From assembly GCA_002350705.1 (NCBI GenBank), contig DEFH01000006.1:1-15878 (forward strand): a DNA stretch of 15,878 bases, in the 5' to 3' direction. The stretch is from Ruminococcaceae bacterium UBA2857 (lineage in GTDB: Bacteria; Bacillota; Clostridia; Oscillospirales; Acutalibacteraceae). A model generated the notes under the pieces. The model did not search any database. It saw only the letters and a list, made by a program, of their open reading frames with translations, and had not been told where the DNA came from. Below are positions 6,961 through 12,968 of the stretch, piece by piece. The position numbers and the translations under genes were made by a program. Each line of letters begins with the position of its first letter. Positions within the stretch are counted from its first letter, which is position 1.

Positions 6961-7902
6961 TTATGCCTTGTTGAATTTCTCTTTTGGCTGCTTGCACCGC
7001 GGACATTTCCAGTCGTCCGGCAAATCTTCAAAGGCTTCTCCGTCATGCTCTGCCGGATCATATACATAGCCGCATATTGAGCAGACATATATTCCCGTAG
7101 CCTTACTCTCAGAAAAATCAACCTCTGCCAACACAGTCGGAACAGGATTATCCAGATCCATTACACGCTTTGCTTCAAGGTTTTCATAGCCCTGCGGTGT
7201 ATGAGTACCGCAGTATACTGTCGGATGATTGCGGACAAACTCACGCACTCTGTCCATCGTTTCACGGGCGGCAGCTATATCATCAAACACAACGGAAAGT
7301 TTATTCTCATACAATGCCTCGTCAACGTATGTGATATCTCCGTGGAGCATATAGAACAGTCCGTCCGACTCCACAATAACAATGCTGTTTCCGTTTGTAT
7401 GCCCTTTTGCTTTGATGAAATAAATACCCTCAGCTATTTTCCGGCTTTCGGGGAAGTTATAGTATGCACCATCAGTAAATTTCACGGGAACGATATTCGT
7501 GATACCCTGCAATTCAGCCGCACTGAGTTCTTCCTCGCTGACAAAAATCTCGGCATTCGGGAAGGACTTTAATTCTCCGGAGTGGTCGCTGTGCTTATGG
7601 GTAAGAAGTATCTTTGTTACCTGTTCGGGTTTATAACCGAGATTTGCAAGAGCTTCCATATAGGTGCAAATATCCTTACCTGTGAATGCCGCACTGGTTT
7701 CGTCGGGCTTTTCCTCCGGTGTACCGGCAGGGATACCTGTATCTACAAGTATCACCTCATTGCCTGTGTCAATCAGATAATTTTGCAGGCTGCCGCGATA
7801 ACGGATATTCGGGTCGAACTTATCCATCCCCTCCTCACCGCCAAAAACAAAGGGCTGTGAATAAAAACCGTCTTTTCTGAATTTTACTGCTTTGATGATC
7901 AT
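6961..7902 (-). CDS. MBL-fold metallohydrolase fused to a C-terminal rubredoxin domain
   Basis: 313 aa. Residues 1-250 are a metallo-beta-lactamase fold with the full hydrolase metal set: His102, His104, Asp106 and His107 (THKHSDHSG), then His168 (KGHTNG), Asp189 (LHGDI) and His234 (CGTHTP). Residues 270-313 are a rubredoxin with Cys274/Cys277 (CSICGYVYDP) and Cys300/Cys303 (WKCPRCK). The second knuckle has Lys where Gly is usual, and the loop between knuckles is shortened. There is no flavodoxin domain, unlike FprA-type flavodiiron proteins, and the HxHxDH motif is of hydrolase rather than flavodiiron (HxExDH) type. It is the last gene of the redox block, 12 bases after EFR1, with GAGGAGG before the ATG. 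A redox-linked hydrolase or reductase is inferred; the substrate is unknown. Confidence 0.92.
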   Translation of the reverse strand: MIIKAVKFRKDGFYSQPFVFGGEEGMDKFDPNIRYRGSLQNYLIDTGNEVILVDTGIPAGTPEEKPDETSAAFTGKDICTYMEALANLGYKPEQVTKILLTHKHSDHSGELKSFPNAEIFVSEEELSAAELQGITNIVPVKFTDGAYYNFPESRKIAEGIYFIKAKGHTNGNSIVIVESDGLFYMLHGDITYVDEALYENKLSVVFDDIAAARETMDRVREFVRNHPTVYCGTHTPQGYENLEAKRVMDLDNPVPTVLAEVDFSESKATGIYVCSICGYVYDPAEHDGEAFEDLPDDWKCPRCKQPKEKFNKA

Positions 7903-7914
7903 TTTAAATCCTCC

Positions 7915-8673
7915 TCATTCATTTGAATCTATAATATCTTTCAGCGTGATATGCTCGTTTCGGAATCGTACCGAACTTTTTTCCGACTTCATGTGTATCG
8001 CATTTTTGGGGCAATTATGCAGGCAGGCATGACAAACCTCGCACCGATCTCCGAAATTTACCTTGTCAGAAACAGTGATATTGTTTGCAGGACAAACCTT
8101 TGCACAAATGCCGCAGCGTATGCAGTCATCATTGACTATATAGCTTTTTGCTGTATCTTTCCTCAGAATACGTTTTGCCAGCATATTCTTATACATTGCC
8201 ATCTGTGCTCTGTCGGCAGCAGTAATTTTTACCGATTTCTCACGACGATTGGAAATATCATCGCATATGATTTGTAATTTACCTTCGACATTCTTTTTCG
8301 GCAGCGTGTCGATCTGGTGCTGCATTTCAAAACCCGGCAAATAATTATCCACCATCTGAACGGCATTGATATATGACAGCTTTATGCCTGCTTTCTGACA
8401 GGACAATTCCACATGAGCGAACGCTGCGGCATAACCCATTCCGTAAGTATAAATAAAGAAGAAATACGGTGTTGTGATTTTGGCTTTTTCGAGAAATTCC
8501 TTTACCATCATCGGCATTTCTACCGCATACACCGGACATACAATTCCTACTGCTTCATCTTCAATCTCTATACGATCCTGTTTCATCAGCTGAGGTATAG
8601 ACAGCAGTGTTCCGCCAATTTTTCTTGCAACATACAAGCAGTTACCGCTTGCCGTAAAATAACAAACTGTCAT
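7915..8673 (-). CDS. EFR1-type flavodoxin/2[4Fe-4S] ferredoxin fusion
   Basis: 252-aa protein. The N-terminal flavodoxin-like domain begins YFTASGNC (5-12, the phosphate-loop position) with a CPVYAVEMP loop near residue 46. The C-terminal bacterial ferredoxin domain has two clusters: Cys184/187/190 with Cys194 (CIRCGICAKVCP) and Cys211/214/217 with Cys221 (CEVCHACLHNCP). This EFR1 architecture is widespread in anaerobic Clostridia and is assumed to shuttle low-potential electrons between FMN and ferredoxin clusters in the cytosol. Its ATG overlaps the MarR stop by four bases (ATGA), so translation is coupled to the regulator. It is a plausible electron donor for the radical SAM enzyme or the rubredoxin of the same operon; that link is inference from proximity. 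Confidence 0.92.
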   Translation of the reverse strand: MTVCYFTASGNCLYVARKIGGTLLSIPQLMKQDRIEIEDEAVGIVCPVYAVEMPMMVKEFLEKAKITTPYFFFIYTYGMGYAAAFAHVELSCQKAGIKLSYINAVQMVDNYLPGFEMQHQIDTLPKKNVEGKLQIICDDISNRREKSVKITAADRAQMAMYKNMLAKRILRKDTAKSYIVNDDCIRCGICAKVCPANNITVSDKVNFGDRCEVCHACLHNCPKNAIHMKSEKSSVRFRNEHITLKDIIDSNE

Positions 8674-9128
8674 TTTGTTTTCTCCATCGTTACCATCATC
8701 TTTTCCAGAAGGCTTTTCAGCGTTATTAAATCCTCATTTGGTAATGAGATACAGCAGGACATTTCTTCGGGAACATGGAGTGCTTCTTCCTTTAGCTTCT
8801 CACCCTTTTCGGTGAGGGCGATATAAAGCTTGTTTTCATTGCCTTCGGGGCGTGTCCTTGTTACTAAGCACCGCTTTTCCAGGCGTTTGAGAAGCGGGGC
8901 AAGCGTTCCCGAATCAAGATGCACAATCTCCCCCAGCTCCTTCTCTGTCATTCCGCCATACTCCCAGAAAACCATCATCACAATATACTGAGTATAGGTC
9001 AGTCCTAATTTTTCAAGAGGCTTGCGGTAAAGCCGCACAATCTCCTTGGCACAGGCATAAAGCGGAAAACAAAGCTGGTTTTTCAGGCGAATGGAGCTGT
9101 ATTTATCTGCTATATTTTCATTTGTCAT
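8670..9128 (-). CDS. MarR-family regulator, OhrR-type with conserved sensing cysteine
   Basis: 152-aa winged-helix repressor. The N-terminal segment NQLCFPLYACAKEIVRLYRK, the LGLTYTQYIVMM helix and LDSGTLAPLLKRLEKRCLV closely match the OhrR/MgrA branch of MarR. Cys20 in NQLCFPLY aligns with the peroxidatic Cys15 of Bacillus subtilis OhrR, and Tyr34 and Tyr42/45 fall where OhrR has tyrosines that contact the reduced Cys. The wing has ENK where OhrR has DER. Such proteins are released from DNA by organic peroxides, hypochlorite or electrophiles. It is embedded within the operon, overlapping the flavodoxin stop by one base (TAATG) and the EFR1 start by four, so it presumably senses thiol stress for this operon. 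The operator was not identified with confidence. Confidence 0.92.
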   Translation of the reverse strand: MTNENIADKYSSIRLKNQLCFPLYACAKEIVRLYRKPLEKLGLTYTQYIVMMVFWEYGGMTEKELGEIVHLDSGTLAPLLKRLEKRCLVTRTRPEGNENKLYIALTEKGEKLKEEALHVPEEMSCCISLPNEDLITLKSLLEKMMVTMEKTK

Positions 9129-9520
9129 TATATAAATTTCCTCGCAAAGTCTGCCGCCTGTTTTTTCTGCTCATCACTGGGTTTATTCTTTACATAAAAG
9201 AATTCTTCTTCTACAGGAATCCCGGCTTCCCTTAAACCATTTTTTATCAGGTCAACAGAATGCTTGGAAAGCCATGATGTAGAGAATACAACCGCTTTTT
9301 TGACGTTTTCTTTTTTTAATGTTTTCAGATACTCCTTCAAATGCTTATCAAGACCGTAAGCATATAAAGCACCGCCAACAAACAGCAGATCGACAGGTTC
9401 TTTTATATCTGCCTGTACCGCATCAACCGATACTGCCTTTACTCCGACCGCTTCGGCAACAGCCTCTGCAACAGCCTTTGTATTTCCCGATTTAGAATAA
9501 TATCTTACCGCTATATTCAT
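9128..9520 (-). CDS. Short-chain flavodoxin
   Basis: 130-aa flavodoxin-domain protein. The FMN phosphate loop is YYSKSGNTKAVAEAVAEAVG near the N terminus, with LFVGGALYAYGLDKHLKEYL in the middle and STSWLSKHS at the 90s loop. It is cytosolic and single-domain, probably an electron carrier. I chose the ATG at 9520 because AGGAGG lies 6 bases upstream; a TTG at 9523 is too close to that site. It is 11 bases after the radical SAM stop and overlaps the MarR start by one base. Flavodoxins commonly reduce the [4Fe-4S] cluster of radical SAM enzymes, so this is the most obvious reductant for its upstream neighbour (inference). Confidence 0.9.
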   Translation of the reverse strand: MNIAVRYYSKSGNTKAVAEAVAEAVGVKAVSVDAVQADIKEPVDLLFVGGALYAYGLDKHLKEYLKTLKKENVKKAVVFSTSWLSKHSVDLIKNGLREAGIPVEEEFFYVKNKPSDEQKKQAADFARKFI

Positions 9521-9531
9521 CAATATCCTCC

Positions 9532-10695
9532 TTATCCGGCACTCTCCTGAGCCTTACCTTCAGCTATGATCTTTTCTACCTGATCACGCTTTTCATACAG
9601 TGTACAGCCGCCGATATGATCTTCAAGAAGGTATCCTCCGTCCCGAAGTTTCCTGAACAGTCCGGAATTAATTGCTTCTCTGAGGGAAGTGTCCCGTACA
9701 TTGATATCCGAGAAAGGCGAAAACGGACACGGTTCTGCTCCGCCATGGGAATTGATATGGAAGAAGCCCCGTCCTGCTGCCACACAGCCGCCTGTTTCTT
9801 TTTCATCTCCCGGAAAGGAAATATATATCATTTCAGTGTGCTCTTTTCTAAGACAGCCGATTTTGTTTTTGAGATACTCCCGTTCCTCATTACCGGGTGC
9901 AAGTTCCATACTGTCATCCGTTACAGGAACATATTCCACAAATATTACCGCCTTGCAGCCTTTATCAGAAAGTTTTTTCAGAAATTCGTTTGAACATACC
10001 TCTTTGATATTCTGCGTTGTTACAGTGACGGAGGCTCCGAATATCAGCCCACGACGCTGCAATTCGTTCATGTTATCAACCAGCTTGTCATAAATGCCGG
10101 TGCCTCGTCTTGCGTCGGTGGTTTCCTTTTCTCCCTCAATGCTCAGAATTGGAACAAGATTACGGCAGCGGTCAAAAAGTTCAAAGTATTTTTCATCCAT
10201 AAAAGTTCCGTTAGTAAAGATGGGAAAAAGGATGTTTTGTTTTTTCCCTGCCGCTTCCATCACATCACGACGCAGCATAGGCTCTCCGCCTGCCAGTAAA
10301 ATAAAGCTTATACCAAGTTCATCGGCTTCATCAAAAATTTTTGCCCAATCTTTAACTGTGAGCTGTTTTATAGGTTCACCGTCAACAGTAGCGTGATTGC
10401 ACCTTGAGTAACAGCCGGCACAATGAAGATTACATTGGCTTGTGATACTTGCAATCAAAAAACTGGGGATATGCTCTCCGTTATCTTCGGCAAGCATTCT
10501 TTTTTTTGATGCTGCTCGTACTGCAAGTGCAAACTTCATGATATATGCACTTTCTTTGGGATTTTTCAAAGTTGCCTTCAAGGCATCTGCCACCAACTGT
10601 TCCGCACCTTTGGCAAGGTATGTCTGCAAATCAAAGTTTTCATTGTTTATGCTCATTGGTTCATGCCTTCCGATATATGTTTTTGTATTTGTCAT
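9532..10695 (-). CDS. Radical SAM protein with C-terminal SPASM-like cysteine region
   Basis: 387 aa. The CX3CX2C cluster motif is Cys88/92/95 (CNLHCAGCYSRC), and the SAM-binding AGGEP is at 135-139, followed by FTNGTF and LSIEG strands. The C-terminal part carries additional cysteines (GGCVAAGRGFFHINSHGGAEP, PCPFSPFS, GGCTLYEK) like a SPASM or twitch extension. Near-identical family members are widespread in Clostridia but I know of no assigned reaction. The ATG at 10695 overlaps the stop of the small membrane protein (ATGA), which argues for coupled translation. An alternative ATG at 10656, preceded by GGAAGG, would remove 13 residues of doubtful conservation. The next gene is a flavodoxin, the likely electron donor. 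It could modify a peptide, a tetrapyrrole or a thiol cofactor; the sequence alone does not decide. Confidence 0.9.
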   Translation of the reverse strand: MTNTKTYIGRHEPMSINNENFDLQTYLAKGAEQLVADALKATLKNPKESAYIMKFALAVRAASKKRMLAEDNGEHIPSFLIASITSQCNLHCAGCYSRCNHATVDGEPIKQLTVKDWAKIFDEADELGISFILLAGGEPMLRRDVMEAAGKKQNILFPIFTNGTFMDEKYFELFDRCRNLVPILSIEGEKETTDARRGTGIYDKLVDNMNELQRRGLIFGASVTVTTQNIKEVCSNEFLKKLSDKGCKAVIFVEYVPVTDDSMELAPGNEEREYLKNKIGCLRKEHTEMIYISFPGDEKETGGCVAAGRGFFHINSHGGAEPCPFSPFSDINVRDTSLREAINSGLFRKLRDGGYLLEDHIGGCTLYEKRDQVEKIIAEGKAQESAG

Positions 10696-10856
10696 TCGTC
10701 ATTATTTTCGGGCTTGTAAGCAGGGCAGCTTTTCGGTGCTTTCGGCATTTCCTCTCCGGTTATTGCTGCTTTGATAACATTGCGGTGAAGATAAAGCATG
10801 ATAAGAAATACTCCTGTACATATTCCTCCGAAAAACGCTAAAAATGATTTATTCAT
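10692..10856 (-). CDS. 54-aa single-span membrane protein preceding the radical SAM gene
   Basis: 54 codons from ATG (10856-10854) to TGA (10694-10692). MNKSFLAFFGGICTGVFLIM begins the protein, and a hydrophobic helix spans about residues 4-23. A basic LHRN follows, then a short Pro/Lys-rich tail with one Cys (APKSCPAYKPENNDE). AAGGA lies about 11 bases upstream. The stop overlaps the radical SAM start by four bases (ATGA), strong evidence that it is a real translated gene. I do not recognise the family. Options are a membrane anchor or partner for the redox proteins, or, less likely, a substrate of the radical SAM enzyme. It lies directly downstream of an intercistronic hairpin. Confidence 0.75.
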   Translation of the reverse strand: MNKSFLAFFGGICTGVFLIMLYLHRNVIKAAITGEEMPKAPKSCPAYKPENNDE

Positions 10857-10883
10857 AAAGCTATCCATCCTTTCTGATTTTAC

Positions 10884-10927
10884 AAACTGACCGACATAGC
10901 TTAATTAAAAGGTATGCCGGTCAGTTT
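10884..10927 (-). terminator. Intercistronic hairpin, probable terminator or attenuator
   Basis: Positions 10884-10898 and 10913-10927 form a 15-bp stem with one G-T pair and a 14-base AT-rich loop. It begins two bases past the stop of the 60-aa winged-helix gene. The minus-strand tail is only GTTTGTAAAAT, so termination may be partial. It separates the ferritin-like/PNPOx-like genes from the radical SAM part. The GACC/GGTC arms could also be an operator. Confidence 0.65.
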
Positions 10928-10928
10928 A

Positions 10929-11111
10929 TTATTTGTCAGCAGGTTCCCACTTGCATCTGACAGGTGATACAATCGAACCGTCCTTTTTCATTGTGGCCAT
11001 TGTTTTGTCAACAACCTTGCGGTCAAGACCTGTAAGCTCTGCTATTTTACCTGCATTCAGCGGTTCACCGGCTTTTTTCATTGCTTCAAGGATCTGTTCT
11101 TTTTCACTCAT
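10929..11111 (-). CDS. 60-aa winged-helix DNA-binding protein
   Basis: Small all-helical/winged protein: EKEQILEAMKKAGEPLNAGK, IAELTGLDRKVVDKTMATMK as helix-turn-helix, then the wing DGSIVSPVRCKW. This is a stand-alone winged-HTH of the kind found as single-domain proteins in Clostridia and Archaea. The lone Cys53 in VRCKW lies in the wing. AGGAGG precedes the ATG. It follows the PNPOx-like gene by 14 bases and ends just before a hairpin, so it belongs to the ferritin-like gene's transcript. Regulatory function is inferred from fold only; it might instead bind RNA or protein. Confidence 0.85.
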   Translation of the reverse strand: MSEKEQILEAMKKAGEPLNAGKIAELTGLDRKVVDKTMATMKKDGSIVSPVRCKWEPADK

Positions 11112-11125
11112 GGTAATTATCCTCC

Positions 11126-11527
11126 TTAGAAACTGATAGTCTCCGGTGCATTGGTAAACGAGCTGAATGTAGCTGTTGCATTCTTGAAATACAGCATCTG
11201 CATATTGCCGTCATCGGGATCGTACATTGCTTTCAGGCTCGGCATCTTTTCCAGCATAGCGACCTTTACATCACGGTCATCATCATTGACCAGCTCGCCT
11301 GCGATTCTGAGCCATTTTCCGTCCTTGAATGCACAGATCTCAACCTTTGGATTGGCACTGATCTGCTTTGAAACATCCTTGACCTTGCCTGTCTGGATAT
11401 AAAGCCTGTCGTTATACAGAAGAGCCGTTCCGAACGCACGCACTCTCGGCTGATCGTTCTCAACAGTAGCAAGATAGTAGGTATGTACCTCGTCAAGGAA
11501 ACTGCATACTCTTTCAATATCTTTCAT
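11126..11527 (-). CDS. Pyridoxamine 5'-phosphate oxidase family flavoprotein
   Basis: 133-aa split-barrel protein. The pattern YYLATVENDQPRVRAFGTAL, then LYIQTGKVKDVSKQI and VEICAFKDGKWLRIAGELV is the small PNPOx-like fold that binds FMN (or sometimes F420 or heme) at a dimer interface. It is too short and too divergent to be the vitamin B6 enzyme PdxH; relatives include general stress proteins and Nim-type nitroreductase-like proteins. I chose the ATG at 11527, preceded by AAAGGAG at 8 bases; the GTG at 11548 lies within the previous gene and upstream of that site. It is 13 bases from the ferritin-like stop, in the same transcript. Substrate unknown. Confidence 0.92.
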   Translation of the reverse strand: MKDIERVCSFLDEVHTYYLATVENDQPRVRAFGTALLYNDRLYIQTGKVKDVSKQISANPKVEICAFKDGKWLRIAGELVNDDDRDVKVAMLEKMPSLKAMYDPDDGNMQMLYFKNATATFSSFTNAPETISF

Positions 11528-11540
11528 TTGTGATTCTCCT

Positions 11541-11990
11541 TTAGTCACCCAGCATCTCGATCATATAATTTTCCATGCCGATCTGCTCGATCAGGCAGAG
11601 ATGACCCTTTACCCAGTTAAAGTGCTCCTGCTCATCAAGGATAAACTCCTCGATCATGTGTCTTGTTACATAGTCATCATCGAACATCGCAAGAGATTTT
11701 GACATCATAGGCAGAGCTTCGGCAGCGTCCTTGCAGTCATACTCAAGCATTTCCTTTATATCGGTAATAACCGGATAAGGCTCGATCTCAACAACAGGTG
11801 TTTCTCCAAGCTCGATAAGTCTTGCATTGACCTTTTTAGCCTCTTCCCATTCCTCGTCTGATTCAGCCATAATCTTGTCACCGAGCTTATTCAGTCCGCG
11901 AGCCTTCAGAAGCTGAGCGTGAATAGAGTGCTGCTGGGAATTACCAAACCAGCCCTTTGCAAATGCCTTCAACAGTTCGATTTTTGTCAT
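11541..11990 (-). CDS. Bacterioferritin-like four-helix protein with incomplete ferroxidase site
   Basis: 149-aa ferritin-like protein of bacterioferritin length. HSIHAQLLKARGLNKLGDKI (helix A end), EEWEEAKKVNARLIELGETP (helix B), DIKEMLEYDCKDAAEALPMM (helix C) and EEFILDEQEHFNWVKGHLCL (helix D) follow Bfr. Aligned by eye to E. coli Bfr, the ligands corresponding to Glu51, Glu127 and His130 are present, but Glu18 is Gly/Trp, His54 is Glu and Glu94 is Ala. The helix-A heme Met could not be placed. It may bind metal differently or have lost ferroxidase activity. I chose the ATG at 11990 for the AGGAGG 8 bases upstream. It is the first gene after an operator-like palindrome and heads a run with the PNPOx-like and winged-helix genes. 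Confidence 0.88.
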   Translation of the reverse strand: MTKIELLKAFAKGWFGNSQQHSIHAQLLKARGLNKLGDKIMAESDEEWEEAKKVNARLIELGETPVVEIEPYPVITDIKEMLEYDCKDAAEALPMMSKSLAMFDDDYVTRHMIEEFILDEQEHFNWVKGHLCLIEQIGMENYMIEMLGD

Positions 11991-12015
11991 AGTATCATCC
12001 TCCTGAAATAATAAT

Positions 12016-12042
12016 ATTGTGTGCATTATAATTGTGCACAAT
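12016..12042 (-). promoter_or_regulatory. Palindrome over the -10 of the ferritin-like gene
   Basis: A 27-bp interrupted palindrome: ATTGTG (12016-12021) mirrored by CACAAT (12037-12042) around a central ATTATAAT-like core. The right part is itself a perfect ATTGTGCACAAT (12031-12042). A minus-strand TATAAT -10 (12030-12025) lies in the centre, about 35 bases before the ATG, with no good -35. A repressor binding here would block the gene; which one is unknown (the neighbouring TetR or a Fur/PerR-type protein). Confidence 0.55.
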
Positions 12043-12099
12043 CTTTAATAATATTATATGTCATTTTCCGGTTATTTCAATGGTTGATTTTTAATATCA

Positions 12100-12143
12100 C
12101 TGTACTTTTACAGTAATTTTCAAAATCCTATACTATTACAGTA
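12100..12143. repeat. Two 16-bp operator-like direct repeats at the tetR 3' end
   Basis: CTGTACTTTTACAGTA (12100-12115) and CTATACTATTACAGTA (12128-12143) match at 14 of 16 positions, 28 bases apart. The first contains a perfect CTGTA/TACAG inverted repeat. The second overlaps the stop of tetR. They lie upstream of the ferritin-like promoter and may be binding sites for a dimeric regulator. Confidence 0.5.
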
Positions 12144-12684
12144 AATACAGTCTGAGTTTTTCGGGAATACATTCCACGCAATAACGAATAAACTCATCCT
12201 CCGTGAGCTTGTTTTCACCGAAATTATAGTCGAAAAAGCTGCTTGCAAGACCATTCGCATAAAATCTTTCTGCAAAGACTACATCGGCAGGGATTTCTGT
12301 CAGAGCGTTCTTTTTCTGTATGAAGGCAAGAATAGAACGGCAGGCTTCCTCGGCGTGCATTTTTGTATAAGAATCCGCCCCTTGTGTATTTTCAAAGGCA
12401 TTTGAGAGAAAGTGTTTGATTTTCCGATAGTATTCTATACCCTCTCTGAGATATTCCTGAAACGTCAGATCACCATCTGACAGCTTTGCATGAAGTCGGT
12501 TGCTTTCCCTTTGCTCGATATACAGCATCAACGAATATTTGTCCGGAAAGTGGTTATAAAAGGTTTTAAGCGACAATCCGCTTTCCTCCACGATCTTCTT
12601 GACCGTGATCTTATCAATGGGAAGGTCACGGCTCAGTTCCAGAAAAGTTTCCGCAAAAATCTGTTTGGATGTTCGTTTCTTCAT
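12136..12684 (-). CDS. TetR/AcrR-family regulator (DhaS-like C-terminal type)
   Basis: 182 aa. Residues 1-50 are the HTH: KQIFAETFLELSRDLPIDKI, TVKKIVEESGLSLKTFYNHF, PDKYSLMLYI. The FYNHFPDKYSL wording and the short C-terminal domain resemble the group that includes dihydroxyacetone-kinase regulators, but no dha genes are nearby. I chose the ATG at 12684 because GAGGGA lies just upstream; the longer in-frame extension to 12789 runs through the promoter. Two operator-like repeats overlap and follow its 3' end, before the ferritin-like gene that is transcribed in the same direction 145 bases downstream, making that gene a candidate target. The effector is unknown. Confidence 0.92.
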   Translation of the reverse strand: MKKRTSKQIFAETFLELSRDLPIDKITVKKIVEESGLSLKTFYNHFPDKYSLMLYIEQRESNRLHAKLSDGDLTFQEYLREGIEYYRKIKHFLSNAFENTQGADSYTKMHAEEACRSILAFIQKKNALTEIPADVVFAERFYANGLASSFFDYNFGENKLTEDEFIRYCVECIPEKLRLYLL

Positions 12685-12722
12685 AATGGTTCCCTCATAT
12701 CTGTATCTGATGTATTTAATAT

Positions 12723-12751
12723 ATGATAACAGAAAACGGAGTTTTTGTCTA
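12723..12751 (-). promoter_or_regulatory. Promoter of the second tetR gene
   Basis: Minus strand: -35 TAGACA (12751-12746), 17 bases, -10 TATCAT (12728-12723) preceded by TGT, an extended -10. The spacer carries AAAAC-TCC-GTTTT, a 5-base inverted repeat that could be an operator. The predicted start near 12716 leaves a 30-base leader. Confidence 0.6.
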
Positions 12752-12968
12752 TCAATAAAGTTAAATCCTGTTCTGCACCTGTACCGCAATCATTTGCAGC
12801 AGCCGATTGTGCATCCATATGTTTCAGGCGTTCCCCAACGGACATTGTTGATAACTTCATTACCCAAAATAGTACCATACCAATACGACAATTTCTGCTA
12901 AAAAGCAATTAAAATAGCCGATGGACTGTACGACTGCTCACAAGCTTATCCGCTCTGCATCTGACGTA
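12752..12968. other. Intergenic stretch, no gene recognised
   Basis: Between the tetR promoter and the LacI stop. The minus strand stays open from 12908 to 12681 and contains a stretch with coding-like codons (LSTMSVGERLKHMDAQSAAA), but there is no ribosome site and I recognise no family. No strong hairpin that could end the LacI transcript was found; only a short TGCT-AAAA-AGCA repeat near 12896-12907 is visible. Confidence 0.4.

Noticed and set aside
11991..12041. 17-residue extension of the ferritin-like protein
   Set aside because: It is encoded by the promoter palindrome and ends just before the AGGAGG used by the ATG at 11990.
12685..12789. 35-residue N-terminal extension of the second TetR
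   Set aside because: It covers the predicted promoter and is rich in Arg/Tyr/Ile without family similarity; the ATG at 12684 has a ribosome site and fits the family start.
12681..12908. Open minus-strand frame with coding-like stretch (LSTMSVGERLKHMDAQSAAA)
   Set aside because: No ribosome site or recognised family, and it overlaps the tetR promoter and start in another frame. Kept only as a note on the intergenic region.
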